NCBI GenBank assembly: GCA_035547515.1
Contig: DASZUS010000045.1
Coordinates: forward strand, 124,001-188,000
DNA: 64,000 nucleotides
DNA from: DASZTV01 sp035547515
GTDB taxonomy: Bacteria > Actinomycetota > Actinomycetes > JAFAQI01
Direction of reading: 5' to 3'
Positions 24,305-33,819 of this stretch are shown here, one piece after another. Made by a program: the position numbers and the translations under genes. The notes beneath the pieces are model-generated. The model did no database searches. It was not told the origin of the DNA and worked only from the letters and a program-made list of their open reading frames with translations. Each line of letters starts with the position of its first letter. Within the stretch, counting starts at the first letter, position 1.

Positions 24305-27300
24305 ATGGCTCGCTCGGCTCGTCCTGTCTTGCGCGCCTTCCGCGCGTCCGCGGTCGCGTTGTCGGTGTCGCTACTCACCTACGGGCTGGTCGCGCTGCCT
24401 GCGCAGCCTGCGAGCGCTGCGTCTTCGGCGACGGACGTGTCGTCGCGTCCCGACGCGGTCTCGGCCGCGCTGTCCGCTCGCCTCGAGGGTCATCGGGTGG
24501 CGATCACCGATGACGAGACCGACTCATCGACGACCTACGCGAACCCGGACGGCACGTTCACGACGGAGACGAGCCAGGGCCCGGTGCGGGTGGCGCAGCC
24601 TGGTGGCGGTTTCGCCCCGCTGAACCTGACGCTCACCCAGAACGCGAACGGCTCCTACTCGCCGACTACCGCGGCGGCGCCGTTCACCCTCGACAACGGC
24701 GGCTCGACGACCGCGGCGACGCTGCCGGAGGCATCTGGCCGCTCGGTTGGCGTGGGCTGGACCTCGAAGCTGCCTGCCCCGACGGTGTCGGGTGGTACCG
24801 CGAGCTATGCGATCTCGAGCACCGAGAAGCTCGTCGTCGCCGCGACGTCGGAGGGCTTCACCGCGGACGTGGTGCTGACCGCGCCGCCGACGTCGTCGAG
24901 CTTCACGGTGACGTTGCCGTTGAGCCTGGCGAAGCTGACCGCGACCCAGGCCGCTAACGGCACGGTGAGCTTGCAGGACGCTGCCGGTGACACGGTCGCC
25001 AGTGCGCATCAGTTCGCGATGTGGGACGCCAGCGCCGGCACGACGCCGTTTCCGGACCAGGAGACGGCGGTGCCGACCAAGCTCTCCACCTCCGCGAGCG
25101 GCGCACCCGAACTGGTGCTGTCCCCGTCGATGAGCTTCCTGGACAGTCCCTCGACGCAGTACCCGGTGACGATCGACCCGAGCATCGGATCCCTCGCCCG
25201 CACCGGAAGCACGTTCTGGTACACCAACAACACCAGCCCGCAGGCGGGGAACTACGAGCTGATCGTCGGCCCGAACACCAGCGGCTCGGTCGCGTACCGG
25301 TCGTTCGTGAACTTCAACGCGAACCCGATCATGGCCTCCCACGTCACCAACGCCAACCTGAGCCTCTACCAGATCTACGCCGCGTCCTGCTCGGCGCAGT
25401 CGATGACCGCCTACGCCTCCTCGGCGGTCGCGAACTCCAGCACCGTGTGGTCCAACGCTCCGGGCAAGAACACCAGCTACAGCGACGCGGTGTCTTCCAA
25501 CACGGCCGGCCCGAGTTGTAGCCCGGCGCAGCCGTATGGGTCGGAGTCGATCCCGGTCACCAACATCCTCAACGCCTGGAGCAACGGCACGATCGCCGCC
25601 AAGGGCATCCAGCTGTGGGCAACCAGTGAGACGAACACCGCCGCAGGCAAGATCTTCTGCTCAGAGGTCGTCACCGCCGGCACCACCTGCAACAACTCCG
25701 CCTATGAGCCGACCCTGTCAGTGACCTATGACGACTACCCGCAGGTCGCTACCCACCTTTCGGCCGAGCCGAGCTCGATCGGGTCCACCGGCAAGACGTA
25801 CACGACGTCTCTGACTCCCACGCTGCAGGCACTCTCCACGGACCCCGACGGCAGCAGCAACTATGTTGAGTTCCAGGTCCTTCACGACCCGAGCTACCCG
25901 AGCGAAGGCACCGGCAGCGTCTGGACTGGCTACTCACCACTCACCCCGCAAGGCGCCTCTGCATCGATCAATGTGCCATCCGGACAGCTCGTCAACGGTT
26001 ACCACTACGAGTGGGAAGCCATCGGCTACGTCCAGAACAGCCTCGGCGGCTACGACTTCGCCCCCACCTGGTCGACCATGCAGTACCTCGCCGTCGATAG
26101 CAACATCCCCCCGACACCCACTGTCAGCTGCACCGCGTTCCCGTTCGGCTCGTGGACCAACGCAAGCCCCGCTGGTGCGACCTGCACCGCGTCGGACTCA
26201 GCGGTGGATCTGTCCGGCTTCTATTACTCCTTTGACAACCCCGACCCCGAAACGCCGGTCACTCAGAGTTCCGGGTCCGCCACCATCACGATGCCCTCCG
26301 GCGGCAACACGCTCAGCAACGGAATGCACACGCTGTATGTGCAGGCCTACAACATCGCCTACAGCCGATCCGCCACGATCACCCAGTACAGTTTCGGGAT
26401 CGGCGTCGGCGGTTTGAGTTCGCCAAGCAACGGCCAGACCACCCAGCAGGCCGTCGTGCTCACCACGACCGCTGCGCCCGCCGAGACCGGCGTCACGTTC
26501 AGCTACCGCCAAGGCACTACTGGCACCTGGATCACCGTTCCTACCAGCGACGTGACGATCCCTGGCACCAGCACCAACCCCACCTGGCCGCAGGCTATAA
26601 GCGGTGGGACCTCCACCCCGCTTGACTGGGATGTAGCCCAAACCATTGCCAACGCAGGCGGCTCCGACGGACCTCTTCAACTAGAAGCATGCTTCAACCA
26701 CAGTGGCACGCAGGACGGGTGTTCGGGAAGTACCAATCTCAGCCTGGCGCAGACTGCGTTTGGCGACAGCCAAGCGACTACCAATGTCGGCCCCGGTTCC
26801 TTGTCACTCCTCACGGGGGATCTCGACGTACCGGCGACCGACGTCAACGTCAGCAGCGTCGGTGGTGGACTTTCCCTCGGACGAGACCTCACCACCTTGG
26901 CGCCGTCGACCAGCGACACGGGAGCCGACGGAATCTTTGGGCCCGCATGGAGCGCCGATCTACCTTCGCCGACAGACGGCTACGCGACTGATTCCCTATT
27001 CATGGCTCACGATCTCGGGTACGCGACGTTGACAGGTCCCGACGGCACCGTGTTCGACTACATCACCCCGAGCACGGGCTACCCGTACGTCTTTACCGGC
27101 GAGAGCTCAGCTGACGACGGATCTATCCTTACGCAGCCCTCGATTGACGCTGCCAACATCACCGAGTCGGACGGGAGCGTTACGAGTTGGACGCGTAGCG
27201 CTGTCGGCTCGCCCTGGGAACTTGCGTCGGTGGTGGTAGCAGGGTCCAACAGCACGACTAGCTACACATACAACGGAGCAGGTCAAGTCGTTCAGGTCGT

Positions 27301-30300
27301 CGCTCCTACCGCGGCGGGCGTGACCTGCACCAGTCCACTCACTACCCGCGGCTGCCGCACCCTGACGCTGGCGTATGCCACCTCCACCACGGCCAGCGGT
27401 ACCAGTCCGTCGCAATGGGGCGACTATTACGACTCAGCGAACGGTGTGGGTCGGTTGAAGACGGTGCAGTTGACCGCCTACGACCCGTCGTCATCGACCA
27501 TGACTACGGTCGCGGTGGCTGACTACTCATACGACAGCAACGGAATGCTTCGCGGCGAGTGGGATCCGCGAATCAGCCCGGTTCTTGAAACGACCTACAG
27601 CTATGGAGCCGGCGATCGACTTGCTACCGTCACCCCGCCCGGTCTCACCGGAGACACGATCAACTACGACAGCGAGGGTCGGGTAGCGAGTATCCAGCGG
27701 GTTGATCCAGTTAATGGCACAGCCACCCAAGCGATCGCCTACACCGTGCCGATTACCGGTAGTGGCGCGCCGATTGACATGTCGGCGAGCGCGACAGATT
27801 CGTGGGGCCAGACCACCGACCTGCCGTTTACGGCTACCGAGGTTTTCCCACCCGACCACGTGCCAGCGACAGGTAGCAACGGCGACTACGCGCCTTCCGC
27901 GACTGACTATCCGTACGGTTCAATCAGCTATCTCGATGTCAACGGCTATAGCGTCGACGCGGCCGCGTTTGGCGCCGACGCATGGCAGGTGAGCGCGACT
28001 CAATACAACGGCAACGGCGGCGTCATCTGGCAACTGAGCGCCGACAACCGCGATCAGGCACTTAGCCCGACCGCCCAGACGGATCCCCTGGTCGCGGCCA
28101 TGCCGAACTCGGCAGAACGAGCAGACGCTCTCGCCAGTACAAGCCAATACGCGTCGGACGGATACGACCTAAGCGACACGTACGGGCCAACCCGGCCGAC
28201 AGTCCTCGACAACGGTGCGTTGGCGGGAGCCGTCGTGGATGCAAGAGACCACATTCACTACGTGTATAACCAGGGAGCTCCGGGCGGTGGCTATGACCTC
28301 GTCACTGAGACGAGTGAGTCTCCGTCATTCGCACAGTCCGGCTCCTCGGTGATGGCCGACTACGCCCCCGATACCAGGAGCACCATCGCTGGCTACAACC
28401 CGGTGGACGGCTCCGGCGACTCGGGGCCGACCAGCGGCTGGACGCTTAGTGAGCCGACGTCTACTACGACCGTGATGCCCGGTTCGGGCAACAACATCAC
28501 TACCGAGACCGAATACGACGCGGATGGCAACGTCATCGAGTCGATCATGCCGAAGGCGACGAGCGCAGGCGTCGACGCATACACGACCGACACCGGGTAC
28601 TACACAGCCGGCGCGAACGCGCAGTATCCAGCTTGCGCAAATCGCCCCGAGTGGGCCGGCTTACTGTGCGAGACCGGACCGGCCGTCCAACCGACAAGCG
28701 GACCCCCTGTCCCCACAACAACGACGACGTACAACATCTATGACGAACCACTCGTCGTAACTGCTACATCGGGTACGGGCGGCGCGATGGCAACCAGGAC
28801 CACAACCTTCACATACGACGCGGCGGGACGAACCCTGACCACAGGAATCACCGACTCATCCAGTGACGCGACGAATGTTCCGACGACTACGACGTCTTAT
28901 GACCCCGGAACCGGGCTTGCCACGACGATGTCGACCTCGGCGGGCACGATCAGTACGGGGTATAACTCGCTTGGCGAGGCGACCAGCTACACGGCACCGA
29001 CAGGCACCGGGACGAACACCACCACGACGACGTACAACATCGACGGCAACGTCTCTTCGATCAACGACGGCAAGGGCACGACCACGTTCACCTACAACGG
29101 CACCGACAGCCTCGGGCGTGCAGAACATCGCGGACTGGTTACATCAGAGTCGACAGGAGTCGCGAGCGGCGACACGTTCTCCGGCTCGTACGACGCCGAC
29201 GGGAACCTTACGAACGAGACCTATCCGAACGGCCTCGTAGCCACTACCGGCTATAACAACACCGACGAACCGACGAACTTGACCTACGCGATGGGTAGCT
29301 CGACATGGGCAACCTTCGCCGATGCCTACAACGAATTCGGTCAGGTTGTTGATCAATCGAGTCCAGAGTCATCCCAACAGATTCAATACGACCAGGACGG
29401 CCGCATCAGCCAGGTAGCCGACAACGGCGACGGCACGTGCGTGACCCGCACCTACTCATACGACGCCGACTCCAATCGGATCGGGTACACGGTGTACCCC
29501 GCCACAAACACAAACCAGTGCTCAACGACAACCACACCGACCGCGAACGAGACGTCTACTCACGACCAAGCAGATCGGATCACCAACGCCGGCTACACGT
29601 ACGACAACATGGGCCGGACCACGACGATCCCGGCCGTCGACACTTACGACACCAACCCGAGCCCAACGAACTTGACCCTGACGTATTTCGCTGACGACAC
29701 CGTCCACACGGAGAGTCAGGACGGGGTCACCGACACCTTCACGCTCGACCCGGGCGGACGCGTTCTCAGTGAGACCAATAGTGGCACTTCCGCCACGGTC
29801 ACCGACGTCTACAGCGACAGCAGCGACTCACCGGCATGGACGTCTAGTAGCGGCGGCGGATGGAGTCGGTTCATTCCTGATTTGGCAGGCAACCTGAGCG
29901 AGATCGAGACCTCAACAGGCACCGCCAACGCAACGCTCCAACTTGTCAACCTCCACGGCGACGTCGTTGCGACCGCTCCGGACTCGAGTGCCGACACCGG
30001 CTACAGCAACTACAGCGAGGACACGGAGTTTGGCGCGCCACGTGCGGCGAACGCCACCTCGTCCACGACCTATGCGTGGCTTGGGGGTAAGGAGCGGTCG
30101 AGTAATACTTTGGGCGGCCTTGTCGTGATGGGAGCCCGGGCCTACTCCCCGACTACTGGCAGGTTCCTCACTACCGACCCTATCCGTGGAGCCAGCGCAA
30201 ATTCCTACGACTACTGCGACCAAGATCCGGTGAATGTCTTTGACATCTCCGGAACAAGTCCAAGTCAGGCATCCGTCAGTGCGCCTACGCCCCTTTGGGT

Positions 30301-30664
30301 GAGCTTCAACGGCGTCATCGCCTGCAAGCCTCACGAGAACAGCGCCATCCTCGAGGGCACGGCAAAGATCAATCCCGCGAATTACGCTTGGTACTTCGGT
30401 GGGTGGAAGCCATTCCACGTTGTCGACCACGGTGACGTCGAGACCTGGACCACCGTCCAGAACTCCTATTCGCGTGAAGACATCTATTGCGGCTGTCGAG
30501 ACGGAAAACCGAGCGAGTGGGGAGTCGGCTACGACCCCGTTCACAGGTTCCACAAGATCTACTACGACTGCTTCAATCTCTCGTGCGTCTGGTTCGGCGA
30601 CGCCACGCTGCCCTGGGAAGAAGGGCCTATGGCATGGCACCCGGACTACGACGGAGATGCCTAG
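24305..30664 (+). CDS. Secreted Rhs/YD-repeat polymorphic toxin with DNRLRE domain and variable C-terminal toxin
   Basis: A 2119-residue exported protein. Order: signal peptide (1-38), DNRLRE-type domain (about 284-480; YPVTIDPSIG start), Ig-like/linker region (about 500-800), Rhs start VGPGSLSLLTGDLDVPATDV near 826, YD repeats from about 985 to 1720 (SYTYNGAGQV, TYSYDADSNRIGY) and the core end ARAYSPTTGRFLTTDP...DYCDQDPVNVFDISG (about 1937-1982). The Rhs shell encloses the following C-terminal 137 residues, the likely toxin, with five Cys and no motif I recognise. Codon use in the repeat part is visibly less GC-rich than in neighbouring genes, suggesting transfer. The start ATG has GGAGG upstream. 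Two small genes follow closely. Confidence 0.9.
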   Translation: MARSARPVLRAFRASAVALSVSLLTYGLVALPAQPASAASSATDVSSRPDAVSAALSARLEGHRVAITDDETDSSTTYANPDGTFTTETSQGPVRVAQPGGGFAPLNLTLTQNANGSYSPTTAAAPFTLDNGGSTTAATLPEASGRSVGVGWTSKLPAPTVSGGTASYAISSTEKLVVAATSEGFTADVVLTAPPTSSSFTVTLPLSLAKLTATQAANGTVSLQDAAGDTVASAHQFAMWDASAGTTPFPDQETAVPTKLSTSASGAPELVLSPSMSFLDSPSTQYPVTIDPSIGSLARTGSTFWYTNNTSPQAGNYELIVGPNTSGSVAYRSFVNFNANPIMASHVTNANLSLYQIYAASCSAQSMTAYASSAVANSSTVWSNAPGKNTSYSDAVSSNTAGPSCSPAQPYGSESIPVTNILNAWSNGTIAAKGIQLWATSETNTAAGKIFCSEVVTAGTTCNNSAYEPTLSVTYDDYPQVATHLSAEPSSIGSTGKTYTTSLTPTLQALSTDPDGSSNYVEFQVLHDPSYPSEGTGSVWTGYSPLTPQGASASINVPSGQLVNGYHYEWEAIGYVQNSLGGYDFAPTWSTMQYLAVDSNIPPTPTVSCTAFPFGSWTNASPAGATCTASDSAVDLSGFYYSFDNPDPETPVTQSSGSATITMPSGGNTLSNGMHTLYVQAYNIAYSRSATITQYSFGIGVGGLSSPSNGQTTQQAVVLTTTAAPAETGVTFSYRQGTTGTWITVPTSDVTIPGTSTNPTWPQAISGGTSTPLDWDVAQTIANAGGSDGPLQLEACFNHSGTQDGCSGSTNLSLAQTAFGDSQATTNVGPGSLSLLTGDLDVPATDVNVSSVGGGLSLGRDLTTLAPSTSDTGADGIFGPAWSADLPSPTDGYATDSLFMAHDLGYATLTGPDGTVFDYITPSTGYPYVFTGESSADDGSILTQPSIDAANITESDGSVTSWTRSAVGSPWELASVVVAGSNSTTSYTYNGAGQVVQVVAPTAAGVTCTSPLTTRGCRTLTLAYATSTTASGTSPSQWGDYYDSANGVGRLKTVQLTAYDPSSSTMTTVAVADYSYDSNGMLRGEWDPRISPVLETTYSYGAGDRLATVTPPGLTGDTINYDSEGRVASIQRVDPVNGTATQAIAYTVPITGSGAPIDMSASATDSWGQTTDLPFTATEVFPPDHVPATGSNGDYAPSATDYPYGSISYLDVNGYSVDAAAFGADAWQVSATQYNGNGGVIWQLSADNRDQALSPTAQTDPLVAAMPNSAERADALASTSQYASDGYDLSDTYGPTRPTVLDNGALAGAVVDARDHIHYVYNQGAPGGGYDLVTETSESPSFAQSGSSVMADYAPDTRSTIAGYNPVDGSGDSGPTSGWTLSEPTSTTTVMPGSGNNITTETEYDADGNVIESIMPKATSAGVDAYTTDTGYYTAGANAQYPACANRPEWAGLLCETGPAVQPTSGPPVPTTTTTYNIYDEPLVVTATSGTGGAMATRTTTFTYDAAGRTLTTGITDSSSDATNVPTTTTSYDPGTGLATTMSTSAGTISTGYNSLGEATSYTAPTGTGTNTTTTTYNIDGNVSSINDGKGTTTFTYNGTDSLGRAEHRGLVTSESTGVASGDTFSGSYDADGNLTNETYPNGLVATTGYNNTDEPTNLTYAMGSSTWATFADAYNEFGQVVDQSSPESSQQIQYDQDGRISQVADNGDGTCVTRTYSYDADSNRIGYTVYPATNTNQCSTTTTPTANETSTHDQADRITNAGYTYDNMGRTTTIPAVDTYDTNPSPTNLTLTYFADDTVHTESQDGVTDTFTLDPGGRVLSETNSGTSATVTDVYSDSSDSPAWTSSSGGGWSRFIPDLAGNLSEIETSTGTANATLQLVNLHGDVVATAPDSSADTGYSNYSEDTEFGAPRAANATSSTTYAWLGGKERSSNTLGGLVVMGARAYSPTTGRFLTTDPIRGASANSYDYCDQDPVNVFDISGTSPSQASVSAPTPLWVSFNGVIACKPHENSAILEGTAKINPANYAWYFGGWKPFHVVDHGDVETWTTVQNSYSREDIYCGCRDGKPSEWGVGYDPVHRFHKIYYDCFNLSCVWFGDATLPWEEGPMAWHPDYDGDA

Positions 30665-30666
30665 CC

Positions 30667-31032
30667 ATGGCACACACCTCAGGACACCGAATACTTGACA
30701 GTAAGGAGGCGACGCAGGGCAATGCCGGCACCGAACGTGACGAGGCCTTGGCAGTCACCGCTTCCAGCGGCGCGCTTCCCAGGAGCGCGGCGACAACCTA
30801 CTCGATGCGGGGTAGCTCAGAACCTGACCCTAAGGCCAGATTCAGATTGGAGGACATCATGAAGGTCTGGAAAGACCAATGGGTTCCCGGCGACCCGTTG
30901 CCAGCACGCGGGCTGCTCCGGGCAGCGGAGAATCTCGACGGTAGAGGAAACCGCGGTAAAGCCATCGCATGGGTCGCGCTAATCTCGATCCTTGGCGGCA
31001 TCGCCTTCGTGGCTGTTCAGATCACGCGATGA
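30667..31032 (+). CDS. Small single-span membrane protein, candidate immunity protein for the Rhs toxin
   Basis: The ATG at 30667 lies two bases after the Rhs stop and gives 121 residues: a polar N-terminal half, then a C-terminal transmembrane helix (about 99-119) ending in ITR. An internal ATG at 30859 has a much better ribosome site (TTGGAGG with 5-base spacing) and would give a 57-residue protein with the same helix, so the start is uncertain. Position directly after the toxin tip is where polymorphic-toxin immunity genes lie. The stop overlaps the next gene (ATGA, 31029-31032). No family is recognised; immunity is inferred from position. Confidence 0.55.
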   Translation: MAHTSGHRILDSKEATQGNAGTERDEALAVTASSGALPRSAATTYSMRGSSEPDPKARFRLEDIMKVWKDQWVPGDPLPARGLLRAAENLDGRGNRGKAIAWVALISILGGIAFVAVQITR

Positions 31033-31421
31033 GACCGTCAGTCTCTCACGATCTTCCGAGCCGTGGTGCGGCCTTGGCCGCGCTCTGTCTGTTCGTGGTG
31101 CTGATCAGCGCCTGCGGGAGTGGTACACCCTCTACGTCAAGCCAGTTGCGACCGATGGCTACGAGCTCGGCCCGGGGCCAAACGCCCGCCGATATCGCCT
31201 GCGATGACTTCGCTCGTTTTGTTGATAGCCATTCTGCTGCGGATTTGGCCGCAGCAGTCAGCACATCTCGCAGCATCCGAGGCGCGGGTCGCGCCGCTAC
31301 AAATGTGAGCGCCGACATCGCTACCTACGTAGAACAGAAGCGGGCGCACGCCAAGGAGTTTCTTGCAGCGACGACGGCCGCAATTGAGCACGACTGCGCG
31401 AGCCTTCCACACAGGGTTTGA
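31029..31421 (+). CDS. Small lipoprotein downstream of the Rhs toxin
   Basis: A 130-residue protein with a lipoprotein signal: basic start, hydrophobic GAALAALCLFVVL and lipobox ISACGSG. The mature part is helical and contains three further Cys-bearing or charged segments (DIACDDFARFVDSH, YVEQKRAHAKEFLAATTAAI). It overlaps the preceding gene by four bases, so toxin, small membrane protein and lipoprotein form one unit. A surface lipoprotein could neutralise a toxin entering from outside or help display the Rhs protein. No known family is recognised. Confidence 0.6.
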   Translation: MRPSVSHDLPSRGAALAALCLFVVLISACGSGTPSTSSQLRPMATSSARGQTPADIACDDFARFVDSHSAADLAAAVSTSRSIRGAGRAATNVSADIATYVEQKRAHAKEFLAATTAAIEHDCASLPHRV

Positions 31422-31454
31422 GTGGCCACCCTACTAAGGAGGGTCGGGGTCGGG

Positions 31455-31700
31455 AGGGACTGCCCCGTGAAGCGCCCCAGGTTTGATGCCGCCTCCTTGT
31501 GAGTCCAGGAGGATGGTGTCGTGCCGAAGAAGATTGATCCGAAGGTAACGCAGCGTTGCGTTCAGCAGATCCTCGAGCACGTGCAGGAGCACCGAACCCG
31601 ACCGCGGCGGCGGAGGTCAGCGCGGGGCTCTGGCAGGCGTGCGCAGACAGAGCCAGGCTCGGCACCGGTCGCGACCGGCATGAACCACGCCTCGCGGCGC
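31455..31700 (+). mobile_element. IS3-family insertion sequence remnant (transposase OrfA 5' fragment)
   Basis: A GTG at 31521 with AGGAGG upstream starts VPKKIDPKVTQRCVQQILEH, the characteristic N-terminus of IS3-family OrfA. After about 25 codons the homology moves to another frame (NPTAAAEVSAGLW resembles the OrfA helix-turn-helix region) and then disappears. The sequence before it (ACTGCCCCGTGAAGCGCCCC near 31459) resembles a terminal inverted repeat. No OrfB or right end is present, so this is a decayed, truncated element next to the Rhs cassette. Confidence 0.6.
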
Positions 31701-32156
31701 TCAGGCCGGGCTTGGTGCCGGCCGAGCTTCCTGGATCTGCTCGAGCATGGCGCGGACCTTCGATGGTCTGTACGACCCTGTAGGCATCGCCCGCACCACC
31801 TCTCCCGAGTTCAAGATGAGCGCCACGCACGTCGCGCGGCCGGTGACGTTGCCGCTGTCCACGATGGTCAGATCGCGGACGCTCTCCCAACTGAAGACCT
31901 TCGTCGATCCGATATTTCGAATGGTGACCGTCCTCGGGCCGACCTCGACGCCAAGTCGGAGGGAACGGAGCGCTGCGGCGGCAAACGCGACAGCCACAAG
32001 TCCATCCCCGACTTGGTCGCCGTACGTCGGATCGGAATGAGCCCCGCGAACGGCGGCGCCCAGCGCGAACGCCGCGGCGAGCAGGCCAGTAGCGGAAAAC
32101 ACGCCATAGGTCTGCGCGCGGTTAGTGATCAGCACGTCGCCCGGACCGAGCCGCAC
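31701..32156 (-). CDS. PH-domain-like membrane protein (paralogue 1)
   Basis: A 151-residue protein: short cytoplasmic start (VLITNRAQTY), two closely spaced membrane segments (about 18-38 and 50-66), then a bacterial PH-like domain with VEVGPRTVTIRNIGSTKVF, SWESVRDLTI and a final helix (PSKVRAMLEQIQEA). The layout matches small bPH proteins of actinobacteria, of unknown function. It follows, by 27 bp, a second gene with the same plan. Start GTG at 32156. Its 3' end reaches the edge of the IS3 remnant. Confidence 0.65.
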   Translation of the reverse strand: MRLGPGDVLITNRAQTYGVFSATGLLAAAFALGAAVRGAHSDPTYGDQVGDGLVAVAFAAAALRSLRLGVEVGPRTVTIRNIGSTKVFSWESVRDLTIVDSGNVTGRATCVALILNSGEVVRAMPTGSYRPSKVRAMLEQIQEARPAPSPA

Positions 32157-32183
32157 CCTGCGAAGGTGAGCTGCGAGTGGCGT

Positions 32184-32654
32184 TCACACCGCCTCCATCC
32201 GACGCGAGCTGATCAGTTCGTTGAGCGCAGCGATGAGCTCGTTGTCCTGCGCCATGCGCTTGGCGCCCGCGAATGAGGCGGTCGCGAGACCTTCGAGACG
32301 GATCTTCTCGCCCGAGGCGAGGAGCAAGGTGCCCGCCCGTCCACGAGATAGGGTGATGCTTTCCACTTCAGACCACCTGAAGGTCCTCACATCGAAGTAG
32401 TTTCGCACTTTCATCCCGGCGTCCGAGACGAAGACGCCGGACCGCGCGCCCGCAGCGAAGATCACCGCAACAGGAACGACCGTGGCTGCGATGACAATGC
32501 GGACGCCTACTGGGTACTGCGCATCGCTGATCGGCGCCGCCCCGATGAGAAGCGTGACTGCGGCAGCCGTCAGCCCACAGCGCCGGGCAAACCTCGTCTG
32601 GATGAGCTCACGATCCAACGTGGCACGCGAAGCGCGACGTCGGCGCGGCCTCAC
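32184..32654 (-). CDS. PH-domain-like membrane protein (paralogue 2)
   Basis: From the GTG at 32654 the product is 156 residues: basic start with LDRELIQTRFARRCG, two membrane segments, then a PH-like domain containing GMKVRNYFDVRTFRW, SEVESITLSRG and LLLASGEKIRLEGLA and a C-terminal helix (ELIAALNELISSRR). Order and motifs parallel the next gene, so the two are likely a tandem duplication. The start was chosen because it overlaps the stop of an upstream small frame (GTGA). The longer upstream extension to 32846 is low-complexity and unconvincing. Confidence 0.65.
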   Translation of the reverse strand: MRPRRRRASRATLDRELIQTRFARRCGLTAAAVTLLIGAAPISDAQYPVGVRIVIAATVVPVAVIFAAGARSGVFVSDAGMKVRNYFDVRTFRWSEVESITLSRGRAGTLLLASGEKIRLEGLATASFAGAKRMAQDNELIAALNELISSRRMEAV

Positions 32655-32875
32655 GAGGCGACCCCGGTTCCTTTGAAAGCCCAGTCGCCACCAGCGCCAA
32701 GTCTGACCTGATGCTCGCGGTCGGACACAACCCGGCGCCGCGTCGCGGTCATCCCGGTCGGATGATGGGAGATCACCACCGCCCCCGGCGTCACGCTGCA
32801 AACAAGACTGAGATAACGACGCGCATGCGGACCTCCCCCAACCCATATCCCGGCGCCCCTACCGGCTGTCGGCAC
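32651..32875 (-). CDS. Short hypothetical protein or gene fragment
   Basis: An open frame of up to 74 residues ending four bases inside the PH-domain gene. The second half reads VVISHHPTGMTATRRRVVSD then REHQVRLGAGGDWAFKGTGV, which has protein-like composition, but no good ribosome site marks a start and no family is recognised. It could be a small gene coupled to the PH proteins or the tail of a deleted gene. The rest of the gap up to 33064 shows nothing else. Confidence 0.3.
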   Translation of the reverse strand: MPTAGRGAGIWVGGGPHARRYLSLVCSVTPGAVVISHHPTGMTATRRRVVSDREHQVRLGAGGDWAFKGTGVAS

Positions 32876-33064
32876 CGGCAGTTCAGGCTGGCGATCCTGG
32901 CACGGCCAAAGCCGCGCGTCAGGACACTCTGATAGGCCAGATGGATGTTGGGGTCGGGGCGGCCCTCGGAATAGGCCTGTCTGTCATGGTGGACATACTT
33001 GCCTTCTGACGCAGCGCGGGCACGTCCTCCTCGTCAACAGCTACAGACTTGGGAGGTGTCTTCC

Positions 33065-33736
<672 letters not shown>

Positions 33737-33819
33737 TTGAGCGGCGACGAGTCTAGCCGCCGTCATCGCCGACTGGCTGTGCTCTATGACAGTCAGGCGG
33801 CGATCGGGCCTGCGAGGGG

